Positions 49,646-63,329 of a stretch of 64,000 nt of DNA are shown here, in pieces. The stretch's first letter is position 1; each line of letters begins with the position of its first letter. The DNA lies in contig OX579636.1 of the NCBI GenBank assembly GCA_951230915.1, forward strand, positions 40,737,912 to 40,801,911, given 5' to 3'. This DNA is from Antitrichia curtipendula. Its lineage: Eukaryota; Streptophyta; Bryopsida; Hypnales; Leucodontaceae. The notes below the pieces were generated by a model. The model was not told where the DNA came from and made no database searches. It worked only from the letters and a program-made list of their open reading frames with translations. Both the position numbers and the translations under genes were made by a program.

Positions 49646-50424
49646 CTTGAAAGACTAGCAAATTAACCCCTTCCGCACAGCAACTCAAAGTACTCGGGCT
49701 CCCTCCACATACACAACCGAACCCCTCTTCCGCCAAATTACACCATCTGACCCATCAAAACCGAAACCCTCACAACGATTCTCCACAAGACCGAGCAGTC
49801 CACACAAGTCCGGCCCTGCCAACACCACTTGCACCCTAAACCCTACTCAAACCCCAGCGCCGCACAAACCCTTGCAAGTTGCAACACTGAAAACCTCCCC
49901 CCAACTCTTCCTAAACCACCATAGCTGCTCGCTTCCTGCAATTGTGATCATCCCACCATAACCACCGAACACGATGATGTCTTCCTATCCCTTGCGTGGC
50001 GCTTCCACTTAACTTAGCAGTTGCGTAAACAGCTACCGATATGGATGCTCGGCCACGAAGCAGCCATGTAAGTATGGATGGAAGAGATGATTTCAATTTC
50101 AACTAAAAAAGGAGACTTGCGATGTGAAAAAAGACTGGCGGCTTCTCCGTCGGGTCAGGACTCGGGAGGGAGGGAGAGGTCCGTCGGATTTCACGTAAAT
50201 TCGGAAACGCGGACCGATGATGGATCCTCCACGCTGGATTTTGAATTGGGGACGACGACTGCTGAGTGCTGAAGGGTTGGCCTTGGGAAGGGGGTTGGCC
50301 TTTGGAAGGACGGGACTGGGGGTTTCGTTTGTTCGGACTGACCACTCCAAGGCGTCAGGGTGGTCCATGTGTCGCCATTTGAGTGGGTCAGTCAGTTACC
50401 CCGCCAGTGAGACGTCACTATGTG
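49646..50424 (-). promoter_or_regulatory. Promoter and leader region of the HVA22-like gene
   Basis: Upstream of the ATG at 49645 on the minus strand, with moderate GC that drops beyond about 50450. Frames of 60-90 aa on both strands are not recognisable. The CACGTG/ACGT-type boxes expected of ABA control were not found with confidence. Confidence 0.35.
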
Positions 50425-51060
50425 GCGCGCTTTTCGAGATCAATTTTAAGGGGTTTTAAGTTTTGAATTTTGAATTTTAGGGGGCCGTGGGGAAGACTGG
50501 TGGGTGAGTGGGCTCTGATTTTGAAGTGAAGGTAAGGTAGGGACATGCAAAATTGATCGTCACTTTTGGGGGTGTTGATAAGCATGTTTGTGTGTGAGGA
50601 AATGCATGACGTAACGTAGATATTCCCATTTCCTTTTTTTTAGAATTTCTCCCATCATGTATTATTTGGTGCACGTTTTATTTATAAAACGTACTCAATT
50701 GATACATGTGGACGGAATTGAGTGCAAGGGATGAGTGGCACGCTTATCAAGTAAATTTTGAGGTTTTTTAAGTTTTGAATTTCGAATTGTAGCTAGGGGG
50801 GCATGGGGAAGACTGGTAAATGGGCTTTGATTTTGAAGTTTTTATAATAAGGTAAGGATATCTAAAACCAATCTTCAATTTTTTAATGTTGATAGAGCAT
50901 GTTTTGCGTGAGGCAATGCATGACATAAGGTAGATGTACCCATTCCTGTCTCTTTTTAGAATTTCTCCTTTATTAACTTGTGGTGCACATTTTTTTTTGT
51001 AGAACATACTCAATTGGTACATGGGGACAAAATTGGGTGTAGAGGTGAGAATGAGTATGT
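50425..51060. repeat. Two-copy tandem duplication, about 312-bp period
   Basis: Unit 1 (about 50425-50736) and unit 2 (about 50737-51060) share in order: TTTTAAGTTTTGAATTT (50454, 50766), TGGGGAAGACTGGT, TTTGATTTTGAAGT-like phrases, GTTGATA-AGCATGTTT, GCATGACGTAACGTAGAT (50604) / GCATGACATAAGGTAGAT (50919), TTTTTAGAATTTCTCC, TTGGTGCAC and ACTCAATTG-TACATG. Both units are non-coding. Divergence of the two suggests an old event. Confidence 0.75.
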
Positions 51061-51138
51061 CTACCTTTAGAAGGCATTTCATACAGGAAAACCCCTTCTC
51101 ATTGGGCTTTCATGTGTTTGTCAATTAATGTTGATTAA

Positions 51139-52381
51139 CTCTTATGAGACCAAACTGCATTTTGGGCAACCTAGCAATTTTGGTCAATTTACTACAAATG
51201 GAATTTTTATTATTTTCTTTAAAGCTTTCACACAACATGTACATGAGTTTTTTCTTTAAGGCCTAACAATTTTCATAGCTTTTGACTACATGGTTAAAAA
51301 GTTACTGTATGATATGTAGTTTTTTTTCTTAGTCGGAGAATCCAAGAAAATTTGAAAAAATCACTTTTCTCATAAATAAAAATTTGAAATTGGTTTCCTA
51401 GATTAACTTATATGTGGAAAGCTTTGAATCATTCTATTTTATAAATGAGATGAAAGTTATGAGGAACTTTAGATTGCGGGCAATTATGAAATCTCTATTC
51501 TAAAATAAACTTTGAGGTCCTTTATTTGACTCAAATTTCAATATTTTTGAAATAAAATAAAATCAGAGGATGTAGATTGTTTATTACAACATTACAACCA
51601 TTGGGATTGGCATTTTCCAATTCTATAATTAAATTCTGAACAATTTAGTATGTTGAATAATTCTCTACTTCTTTTGACTTAAATACTATTTTTCTCCTAT
51701 ATGTTGTATAATTCCAAATGATCCGAAAAAATTTCAAGCATGTAGCCAACTTGCTTTGAAGAATGAATCCAAAGAACCACCACCATTTTGGACATTTTTT
51801 CATACAAATGTGACCTTGTGAAGTGTAGCTACCTTATTTTTCGTAGGGCCAAAAAAAAGATTTCTATCACTTCAAATGCTACTATCTTGTAATCCACATA
51901 GTGAAAATTTCTGAATTTTTCCCAGATCTTTTCAAACCAACGTAAGGTAGGAGGTCCATAAACCGCTCATCTAAGAGCTGAAGCTGACTTTTGGGGAAGT
52001 ATAACTTCTTAAAATATTTTTCAGTAAATTTTCCTTGAAAGGCAAGAGAAATTGGCATCTAACCCAAGTTGTTTCATATTTTTTGAAGCTTTGTAGAATT
52101 AGTTATGAATTTCTGAAGTTGCAGAAAAGTGCATTTTTGTGGGCTCTAAAACCGACCACCTCCTCAATTGCACACCACTTGTACATTGGAAAGTGCAAAA
52201 TGTACCTCTAGAGCCTGATTGGTTTTAGAACCCGCTCCATTTTAGGACCTCCTACCTTACTACAAGCCCCTACGGTTGCATGTCACCAAAAATGTTTTTG
52301 TTTTCTGAAATTTGGTACTTGTATTAGAAATGGTAGTTTGGGAGCTTTTTGGGTGAAAACATAGTCAAGGAACTTAAGGGG
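51139..52381 (-). mobile_element. TTAA-family transposon, copy 7, carrying a nested MITE
   Basis: A 1243-bp element between TTAA at 51135-51138 and 52382-52385. The right end AACTTAAGGGG and left end CTCTTATGAGACCAAA are decayed family ends. Interior phrase ATCTTGTAATCCACATAGTGAAAATTTC is the reverse complement of the family core. It is longer than other copies because a 313-bp element lies inside at 51945-52257; without it the length (about 930 bp) equals copies 3 and 4. Confidence 0.65.
51945..52257. mobile_element. TA-flanked MITE nested in TTAA element
   Basis: Ends are perfect inverted repeats: GTAAGGTAGGAGGTCC on the left and GGACCTCCTACCTTAC on the right, including the flanking TA. 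The right sub-terminal sequence, read as its complement (CTAAAATGGAGCGGG), matches the left sub-terminal part of the element at 62690 (TTGAAATGGAGCGGG). No protein coded. The flanks CAAC and CTACAAG fit the interrupted TTAA-element sequence. Confidence 0.75.
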
Positions 52382-52426
52382 TTAAGCTGGATAAATAAAA
52401 ACTCAAATGAAAAAATAAAAGTTTAA

Positions 52427-53003
52427 CCTCTAAAACCCCGAGGGTGTTTTCTACCAAAAAAACGCTCAAAACTACCACTTATGTTGTATTCACTTAAGGA
52501 AACCAATATTTTGTTTTTTTTGAAAATTTAACCATAGGATCTTGTACTTAACTTGTCTGAGATCATGCAGTAAAAATTTCATCAAATTTGACCGTACGGA
52601 TTAGAAGATATTAGCATTCAAAGTTGAATAAAAAGTTTTTTTTCAAGAAGATGCTTAAATTGCCCGAAAAACTAAGATTGTCCAAAACTTTCTCATCCCT
52701 AGTCCAAATAGAATGAATCAAAGCTTCATGTATAGGTAAGAACATAATCTTTTAGGAAAAAAATTCAAAAAAAATTATTTTGACTTTTTGTAATTTTTTG
52801 GGGCTGCCCGTCAGTCTCCATTTCTTGCTCATTGTGCCATAACTTTTTCATCCAGCATTCGATTGAAACAAAAATAATATATCTACAAAGCTCTTGCAAA
52901 GCTACACAACCTCAAAAAATCTCAAAAAAATTCACTTCAAATCGAGACAATAGGAACCTACCAGACCCAAATTGTCCTGAGGGGACAAGCGGGGTTTTAG
53001 GGG
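52427..53003 (+). mobile_element. TTAA-family non-autonomous transposon, copy 8
   Basis: A 577-bp element opening CCTCTAAAACCCCGAGGG after TTAA (52423-52426) and ending GGGGTTTTAGGGG, with GTAA where the second TTAA would be. Interior phrase AAAATTTCATCAAATTTGACC and the core around GTACGGATTAGAAGATAT match copies 3 and 4. It starts only 45 bp after the end of copy 7. Confidence 0.7.
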
Positions 53004-56000
53004 GTAAATGAGAAAAGCATAATGCCTGATTATGTGGGAATTTTCTTATATTCTCTTCTGGAACTCCAACTATGGCCTAAAATCTGTCTCAAAAATGCAC
53101 CTGATTTTTTTGAGCAATATTTTTTGTCAATTATAAGATTGGTTCAATTTCATATATTTGTTAGCATATGAAAGCATATTCCAACAATAACAAAAATAAA
53201 CTTTGTTTGAATACACTTTCAAAAAGTTACAAAGGTTCAATTTAATTTAATTTTCATGGTCGTGATTTTGTTTCCTCAACCATAGAGATAATTATCCAAA
53301 ATTGTCACTTTGGGCACTGACTGAACTTTGTAGTGGGGACTAATAAACTGATTGAATATTTTACATTCTCTTGATAGCAAATGAATTAGAGTTGTAAATC
53401 AACAAAGAATGTCTTACTTGCAATTGTATGCTAAAAATATGAAAATCTAGAAGTTTTCTTGGTAAATGAATGTCATTTGAATTGGTGTCTAGGAGGCCTT
53501 TGTAACCTATTCAATCAATAATATACCCTTGGTTATGGTTTTAGGGCAATGATTTTGAATTGGTTGTGATTATAAAGTAGTGATCATTGCAAGAGTTTTT
53601 TACTTTGGACATTTAATTGTCTTGCACATCATAAGAGATTTTGAATTTTTACAATAGAAGGTGAAAGTAAGTAAATTGGAATAATTCATATAACTAGATT
53701 AACTTGTTTATTCAACTATATTTGTGATTGAAAGGAGATTTCAATATATATTCAATTTAAAGTGTACAAATTGGTTATGGACTAATTTATTTAAAATAGA
53801 ATGTTCTTTTTCAATTACATATACATATATGCCTAAATTAACTCTTTCATTCACTTTTCAAATAGTACACGTCTTTATAGTCAATATTAGTACCAAGGTT
53901 TGATAAAGTTTGCTTTTGAATTTACATCAAAGTATCCCAAACTTAGTTTCAATAGAGAAAAACCAACTTACCATCAAAAAATGATTTTCTTGTTATATTT
54001 GATTCACTTGATTGTCTATTCCACTAATTTATATAAAAGATTAAAATTTATTTTATGATCTAATGCCATTCAAATCAAAATTTGAACAAGTTCAAAATAA
54101 AAAATGTAGCTTCAATTATGACTTTGTTTCTATTATGATTTTGGAATTTTTATGACATAAAAGTGATTTACATCTCCCTTGCTTTTGCAAATTATATTAT
54201 TTGATCAAGTATGTCGTATAATCAAGTTTATTCTATATAAAAACTTCAAAAGCCTACAATTGTATCTAAGAATCATAATTTGTTATTTTGATTCAATCGT
54301 ATATTTATATAAAGGATTCATGTACGTTTGTTTAGATTCTTGTTCTTAATGAAATAGTTAAGTAATAATAGAATGAGCTGTATGAAATAGAAGAATGTTT
54401 ATCTTAAAATTCAAACTCAAAAAGTTGCACTTTTCTAAAATACATTGTATTTTTAAAGACACCTCAATTGTAAAGGTTGATAATGTTATAAATAATGTCT
54501 TTTAGGTTCAATTATTAAAATTTTAAAATAAAACATATTGCAATTGTTAGATTATGAAATCATCAGTTGGATTTCATATTTGTTTCAATTATTGTATGTG
54601 GTTTGCCTAACCTATGTATACACTACAAGCAACTTGGTATACTTTTAATTCTGCAATTGAAAAGTCAAGAAAATCATAATTTAGATTGCATGTTAGTTTC
54701 AAGTATAGTGCATGCTTTGCCTAACTTATAAATGAGCATGCACAATCATCTTAGTTAAGGTACCTTTTAGCTTGACAAACAAAAAAATTATAGAATTGTG
54801 GATTCATGGGTTGAAATGAATGTTTTGTTCTAAATCGTTTATATTTGTCTTTTTTAGTTTATTTTATATATAATTATATTGAACAACAATTATTCATGAC
54901 CAAAGAAAAATTACCAACTTTGCAATCCTTATTTTATCCCCCAAGGCTATAGCAGTTACAAATGTACAGTAGAATAATTGCTGAAAGTGAAAATTTTCTC
55001 ATTGGATATATTTTTAAATGCAAATCAACAAACAATTATAGATGCATGTTTTAACCTTTAAATTTTAAATCCATTTTCAAGGTGTTTGGGATCTTGATTT
55101 TGTAAGTTACAAAAAGTTGAAGCTCATAGTTAGATGAGTCATTTTTAAGCAAAATTAACCGTAGGACCTTGCAGAAAGCCAAGTCTTTATCATCTCTACA
55201 AAGTTTGGTTTCAATCCAAGTCATAGATTGCAAGATTATAACGTGAAAGTGAAGGATAATTTAGTGAAATCAATGTTTTGGCATAGCTGAAATTGTGTTT
55301 TGACTAGCTCTTATGGTCACATAATATTTTCAAAAGTTGACATCTTATGCTCATTTTCAAGGTAACCAAGTTTTTTATGCCTATATAACAAATCTTGTAT
55401 TTTTAGGATGAAAAACAAGTGAAAAATGGTCTTGTTGTAAAGATGACTTTACTATTAAATTTCATAAATTATAAGATAAATGGAAGATTTATCACAAATC
55501 CACCACACAAATTTGAAGCCACAATTCAAGATCAAACATAGTAGAATGAAGAACACAAGAAAAGACACACAATAAGAAATAAAATTGGGAAACATTTAAA
55601 ATCCAAGTGCAAAATGTGTATTTGAATGGTTGTCTCTACCTACAAATCAAACAAAGGGAAAGAAGAAGGGGGAAGCCAGTGCTAATCAAGGTTTAACATA
55701 CTATTTGGTAGCTCATTAAAAAAGTATCATTTATGGTCTTGGCTAGGAACCTCATCTCATTGGCTAGAGTTCCCCTATTTGATGATTCTTTGTTCCAACC
55801 ATTAGCCCACCCTACTTTGAAATATTTTATAAATTCAGTAGTGAGTCTTCTTCTAAGTCTAAATACACCACCGGATAGCTAACTTGATTGAGAACGAGCC
55901 CAAGTTCAAGTAACTCTTCACATTCCAAGGCCAAATGGGCATTCTAAAAATGGATCAACCTATTTTCAGTCACTCAAAAATTTAAGGGTTAATTTGTCAT

Positions 56001-59000
56001 CATTTTGGATTTAGATTTTTTTTAATTTTAAACATTCTTAATATCAAAGAGAAATAAAATATTTTACCTCAAAATTCAACTATTTTAAGTCAAACAATAT
56101 TTTTTCAAAGTTAAATTCAACAATTATATATTATTTGAAGATTATTATTATTATTTTAAATCCCACAATTAATAATAGTACACAAATTGAATCTATAGAA
56201 TTAATTTATATGGACTACTCATTAATATTCAATATATATTTATTTTATAATTATATGAATAGATTATTTAATAAATTAATATAATATATTTTAATAATAA
56301 ATTCAACTATGTAAATATGATTTATAAATCATTGTGAATAGCTTTTATTTGAATACCATCACTACATTATTATTCTAAGTTATACTTTGCAAAACCTTCA
56401 AATTATTGAAAATTTAGCCCTCTTTAGCTAGCCTTCAAGATGGACAAATGTGTGTATAGGTACTATAGGATTTGAGAGCCTAGTCTTTTATGTAGCTTAC
56501 TCATACTAGTGAACAAGCCTACATTGAGTGGTGCAAGAGAATCCATTTTGCACTTGTATGAAAGATACGAATATCACTTATTTTTAGGTTCTCTTATATG
56601 ATTGCAGATGTAGGCCTAATTTGAATTTTTTTTTCAAAGAATGACCTCTACATCCATAATTTGGGATGCTTTAAAATCCCAAACTCCATAAAAATCAAAG
56701 GTGCATAAAAATAGCAAAATAGAATTTTAAACAATGAATGGTTTTTTAATTTTTTTCAAAATAAAAATTGTAATTAGAAAAAGTAAGATCCACCTACACT
56801 TAAGATTTTGACTCTATTGATTTGTTACTTCAAAAATTATGACAAGTAAATCTCTTTAAAATATTTCAATTCCATTATTGTAGACTACACTAAAATTTTA
56901 GAAATCACTTTCTATGAGTTAAAAATCTTCATAATGTGAAGTTGTTTTCAAAATTTGAAGATTGTCAACCAATATTATAATTGGACATCACTAATTCCTC
57001 CCTATAATAATAATAGAGAATGTGTATTATGAAGTGGAGGTTCGACAAGTGATTTCAATAAATCAACATCCATAATGCATCCATATGTAAGAAGATTCAA
57101 TGATTATACATGTGATTTTTGATTTGTGCTAAGTGTAAAAACACTTCACCTAGTCTACTTTGACATATAGGTTTTGGCATTTCATTTCTAGCTAAACATA
57201 AAATGATTGTGCAAAGTTTTAGATGATGCAAGTTATAAACTTGTTGTAAGGAAAGGCTCAAAGTCACGTGTACAGTAAATGGAATCTATCCATGCAGTAT
57301 TGTGAATGGAGATTTCACAATATTTATGACATACTAAAACTCATCCACAAGGAGCAAGAATTAAAATGTAGAGAATAATAAAACTTAGAGTCCAAAAGTG
57401 AAATTAGAAGTTAATGTCAAATTGTAGTAAAAGTAATTAGCGGATGAAGTTTAAAGCACCGATTAGCGATCAAACTTCATCCACTCATAACTCTCACTAA
57501 ATAAAATAAAATTTTAAAGTATGGCTTAGCATTTTGGATAGGTGAATTTAAGTCCTACAGGGAATACATTTTTGAAGTCTAAAAATAATAATCCAATAGA
57601 AAAAATCCAACGTGATTAGAAAGAGATAGATATTAATTTACAACCTTTTAAAGAAAATCCAATAGTAATTTAAAATTTAAAACATATAAATTAGGATTAG
57701 AAGAGTCCAAAACTAATTCATATTTAGAAAATCAACTAAAAATCCATAAGATAATCAAGGATGAAGTTTAGAATGGACACTGAATGAACTTGGGGAGTTT
57801 CCATCCATCTAAAGTCAAATTTAGAATTTAGACAATAGATTTTGCCCTAAAATCATAGCCAAAACCTGAAATTCATTTGAATTTAAGAGTCTATAGAAAA
57901 CCTTGGATGAAGTTTGAATTGCCTCTCCAAAAACCAAACTTCATTTAGCCATAACTTTCTCTAGAAAGCTTGGATTGAGATGTAATTTTATCATTTAGGA
58001 ATGGAATGATTTGATCTACAACTTGATATAGTTAGTTCTCGACTATAAACTTTTTGCCCCCCAAAACAAAAAAATCCTTGTTTAATTTAGCCATTTGGTC
58101 AAAGTTGTCTTTCTTTTGAGTTTTTAGTTGGTTTCTTTTGCAGTTTACAACAATTAGGCATATGAATAGATCCATTGTTTAGAAAGCACAATGGACCACG
58201 CCTAGACACCCACGTAGGATATTTTCTTAACTTAAAACTAAAAATGTGATTGTGCTCATTTAATACCAAAGGTGGGTATTAAAACTCTCACAATCCATTA
58301 AAAACAAAATAGTAATGGTGTGCTATATTTTAAATCTTGAAATTTACAATACTTCAACAATTTTGCCCACAATGGGCTTAACCTTTTAGACCTAGGATAC
58401 TATTATTGTAAGTGATGACATTCTTGACTAATTGTATTGATGCTCATTTATAAAATATTTTAGTAATTTAATTGCATAGAAATTAGCATATTCTAGAGAA
58501 GCATATGCTACAAAAAAATTGATTATTGAAAAATGAATTCTTAAGATCAAAATTGTTTGTATAAGTATACTTCAAACATGGAAAACAACAAATTTAGAGG
58601 TACTTTGATTTAACACACAATAGATGTGAGAGAAAGTTCTTAGAAGTAGAGTTGAACCAATTCAGTGATGCATCCGAGCACTTAATAACTTAAAATGACA
58701 CATTATACATTTGTTCCACTATCCAACAAAATTTTCACTGATTTTTGGAATTTATGATTGTCATGAGTACATAGTGGTTTGTAGAGAACTTGACAAAGAC
58801 CACTCATTTATAAGTTAGTGTCTTATAGTCAAGAACAAAGTATGAGAAATCAAGACATGTAAATCTATAATAACTTTGTCATGGACATCATTTTTGAAAA
58901 CTAACATTATTATGGCTTTAAAATACCACATTGGGCTAAATGTTGTATAGTTACAACATCTAAATTGCAATTTCATTATGTGATCATCTTTTGTAACAAA

Positions 59001-62000
59001 ATCAATTTTGTGACTTCTCTTTATTTTCTTCATCCCTTGGAAATCAACCATATCAATTTCTTTCTCATGACCACAACGTACGTATACTATATAGTCTTAC
59101 ATACTTCTATATTTTGAAAGATTTATTAATCTCAATCATGAACCAAATACTATAGCATATATGTACAAATTGATTTCCAACCATACAATGGCCCTGTAAT
59201 GTTTGTATGGGAACTAAAGGATTCATGTATAAACTAATGTAGCGTTTGGAGGGTAAATAATCCAAATATCATCTCGGTTGAAAATACTTTTATACCAACC
59301 ACAAACCAAACTAGTTTCAACATTCAATTGAAGTACCAACTGAAGGTTGTTAACCGACCTTGAAGGTTTCAATTTTTTTAAATCTAACTTCATACCATTA
59401 TCATGAGTGCAATTCAAAATGTTGTAAGAGACTTATCATTAACTTAGTTCAATAACTTGGAATTGCTAATAGCTACTATAGTGGTTATGAGTACAATTAT
59501 TTTAATTTCATAAATATCAATCAAAGTGGGAGATTCTAACAATAAATGCAATAAATAAGTTTATTTTTTTAATGGTCGAGGTTATAAAAAAGTACAAGAT
59601 TATGAAGGTCATTCTTTTTTGTAGTATTGTGTTAGATTCTTGAGCTATATATACAACCACCAAAATTTCTACCATATTTTATGTACTATCTTGAGTTCTA
59701 ACAAGCATGAATTAAAAATACTCATCAATTGTTCAACAATTGGATAGTCTTGGCTAATACCATTGGACATTTAAGTCTAATATACAATTTTAAAAGCTAA
59801 CATTCATAACAATACATTGATATTCACAAGGCATTTCTAATTTGATTGATACCTTTATTTCTTTGTTGAAGAACATTCATTTCTAGATCTAATAACCTCA
59901 AGTTCAATGATACACTTTGAAAATGAATATCATTATCCGTCTAGTATATCCAAAATTCCAACCTACACATAAAATTGGTACAAACAAGCATAGGCTTTGG
60001 CTTTTAATACTACACAAATAAAACTCTTTCAGCTTGCATTGAGAATTTTTGCCTTGGATACTAAATAACAAAAGAAAATCCTAATCTTATAATTAAATTA
60101 GAAGCTTCTAGAAGAATAAATTTGCTTCACTCAATATAATCTCAAACCCATAGCTGAAGTTTAACAACTACAAGGATCATTGATACTTAGTAAGCTAATG
60201 ATTTCTATTTTTTATAAAGTCTAAATGCTTTTATTTATGATGAGACTAAAATAAGACATTATTATTATGTTGACTATTGGGTCATGAGGCGTTCCCTAGA
60301 GATGTCCTTTATTTACATTTTAATCTATCAAAAAAACCCGCTAAAATGTTGTATTTTGCCACTTTCTTTTCAATTTGCAAAACATGCACAATCTATGTTA
60401 TGTTTGATTATTAAATAAAATTGTAATACCATCAAATGAAAAGCTATGAAAGGCTCATCTACATTACTTCTCCGTAAGAAAAAAACTAACATACAAAACA
60501 TCTTTCATTTGCTATTAATTGATATTTGTAAGTTTGTTCTTATTACACTTATGTAGTTCTAAGTCTACTCATTGAACTTGTCAAAGGCCCAAGCATCTTC
60601 TCCACTTTCAATTTGTTTGGACTCCATTGAAATTAAATCTTCCCGCATATGAAAAGTCTTGCAACCTTCGCTAGTGTTCTTCTATTTGCTTTGAGATTGT
60701 AAACACTTTCTAAGGTTAGAGCCATCAAGTTGGTAATATCCAAGTAGTTAGCTGCTTAATCACATTATGCAAACTTAAGTAAAAAAATATTAAATCAAGG
60801 CCAAATAGGTGTGTGGTATCGTATCAAAAGTTTTGAGAAGACTTTCTCAAATTAGATATGATGTTTTAAGTATAGTTTATTGCATACACAACCCTTAGAC
60901 ACACTCAATGAATAAACAACTAAACTATAATTCATCTTAAACAATCATAAATTTGCTTTTCTAAATTCGAATTTACAAAATTTATAATCAAAACAACATC
61001 AAAATTATCACACCAGTTATATGCCGCACAAAATCTCCAAATCAAGTTTAACAAAATTTGCATTTCATGCCTTAATTTCTTCCTTTAAAGTCACTTGCTT
61101 CTCTAGAGTCGTTTGTTGGCTATCAAAGTGATATTTGCAATATTCAAACACCTTAGCCAAGATTTTACTTGGAACCTATGGCAATGGAATAAGAGCCCCA
61201 CGTGGAGCATAAATGTCATTTTCTTTTAGTGCATCCATTGCTATGAAATCCTTCAATATTTGAGACTGGAGCAGTACAACTTCCTTGACTTCAGATATTT
61301 CTCCATCATTGCCCTTCAGTTGTATGGTGTGTTTCTTTTTCGTGTTGAGAGATCCTTCATCTTTCTTTTCCACATTGAAAAATCATTTAGAAAGTATTTG
61401 CGTGATATGCACATTTTTTTTATGAGTTGTATACACTAATTAAAGTCAATGCACAAAAAAGATACACAATTTTTTTAATAAAAATTTAATATTAATAATT
61501 TTGATCAAATATAAATAATTCAAGACAATCAATTTATATTAGTAATAAATAAATTTGGGGCATTACATAGGAAACGTCATTATTGTTTGTTAGAATCAAT
61601 GTAGAAAAACCTCTAGCTAGATACAAATTTGTATTAAAAAATTACTTTGATTTATTTTTCAAACTAATATAATTTCTCTAGAAGACCAAACTAGGAAAGA
61701 TGCACCAATGGAACAAGATTGGTGCAAAAGTTGTATTTATACATATATATAAATCCAAAGCAACATTTTTCTATGTCTTTGTGATCATTTTTAGAAACAA
61801 TATGAATTTTTTGTATTCTCTTGCAACTTTAAAGCAATTGCATGTTCCAAACATGTTTTTCAAATTTTAAATTGGCCATGTGCAATCAGACCAAAAACTA
61901 TGTATGGTATTATCTATAAATTGACATGGTGAACTCATATTTATGATTGAAGCAATACAATGTAGTTTTGCAAATTATAAGAGGATGAGATAAACTTAAT

Positions 62001-62689
62001 GGTTGTAAACACACAACTATAAGATTGCAAACACGTTTTCAACTCACCCTAATGATCCACCTTGGATTGAGATTGGCTCTTACAAAAACTTCAATTCTTC
62101 AAGTCACTCTTTTGATATGGCATATAAGCCTCTCCAAACTTTACATGTATTGTAATATCTTTTTATAACAAATGGTATTAGTAATAGAATGTCAAAAAGT
62201 AATAGGGGTGGCACTAAAAGCAATGGATTTGGTCTCATAATCCATAATTCCAACACTTGACATTTGATAAGAAGCTACAACTTTGCTACCACATAAAACT
62301 CAAGCTTAATAAAAATTGTGTGTAGAGCATGAAAGCATCAACCTTTATAGGAGCTTGCGGAAATTGAGCTTGGTAGTAGTATAAATCAAGTTCAACAATA
62401 GCATAAATTGAGCCTTGGTAGTAGTATAATTAAACCCTAGTGGTAGGACTTATTTTGAATTGTAATATAATTTAATTCAAATGACTTAGTGATTTTGGTT
62501 TAAAGTAGCAATGGATATGTGTAGATGTTGAAGTGTCTATGTTGGTGCAATGAGATATTTTGTACCATTCTTGATTTATTTGAATGTCTTGATAGAGGGA
62601 TTGGAATTAATCAAATTAAAAGTACTTCATTACATATTTCATTAACAATTAGTTTATTTTTACACTAAGACTCTGATACTCTAAGAATA
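53004..62689. other. Long gene-free AT-rich region
   Basis: Nearly 10 kb without a supportable gene on either strand; the longest frames are 60-78 aa with AT-driven composition. A decayed stretch of TTAA-element core lies at about 55140-55240 (phrases TTAACCGTAGGACCTTGCA and GATTGCAAGATTATAACG), with a possible left end near 55051 but no right end. The rest shows simple A/T runs and short direct repeats only. Confidence 0.5.
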
Positions 62690-63100
62690 AGGTAGGAGGC
62701 TTTGAAATGGAGCGGGCATTAAGAACAGACCCTACAAATGGTTGTGAAATGGACATGAGTCGGTTCTGAAATTGACATGTATAGTCATTGAATGAATCAA
62801 GGAAAAAAACATTATCAATTGCAAAAACCAATCATTCGCTTTGCTTTCCCCATCTTTCTTTAGAATTGCAAGTGAATTGTTTATAAAAGACCTAGGGTCA
62901 TAAATAGGGACCTATGATCCAATTCGTTTGAAAATTCATAAGTAATTTAGATTTTTTTGGAAACATACAAAACCACTTGAGTTAGATTCATCATCTATTT
63001 CTCTTTGTCTGAAAAATGAGCTAAAATTATTCCCGTCTAATGAAATTCGCAAAAAAAGGTGGAACAACCCTTAGATGTGCTATTTCTAAGCCTCCTACCT
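62690..63100. mobile_element. TA-flanked MITE, intact ends
   Basis: A 411-bp element with 16-bp perfect inverted ends including the TA: ATAAGGTAGGAGGCTT on the left and AAGCCTCCTACCTTAT on the right. Same family as 51945-52257 by ends and by the sub-terminal ATGGAGCGGG. No coding capacity. Confidence 0.75.
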
Positions 63101-63329
63101 TATGTTTGACCCACAAGATGGTTCCATTCATAATCTCGACAAGTGTCTTTGATTTATGAAAGACTTATAACCCTTCAATGTCCAATTCGACCACCATATT
63201 TTGGTGTCAATTAAACTTAGAAGCTAAATAAAATCTTATAAAAATACTATTTTTTGTGATCTTTTAAGTCAAATATTCTTAAATTGTATTTTAAGCATAA
63301 ATTTTTTTATTTTGAAACTAATTGTGCAT

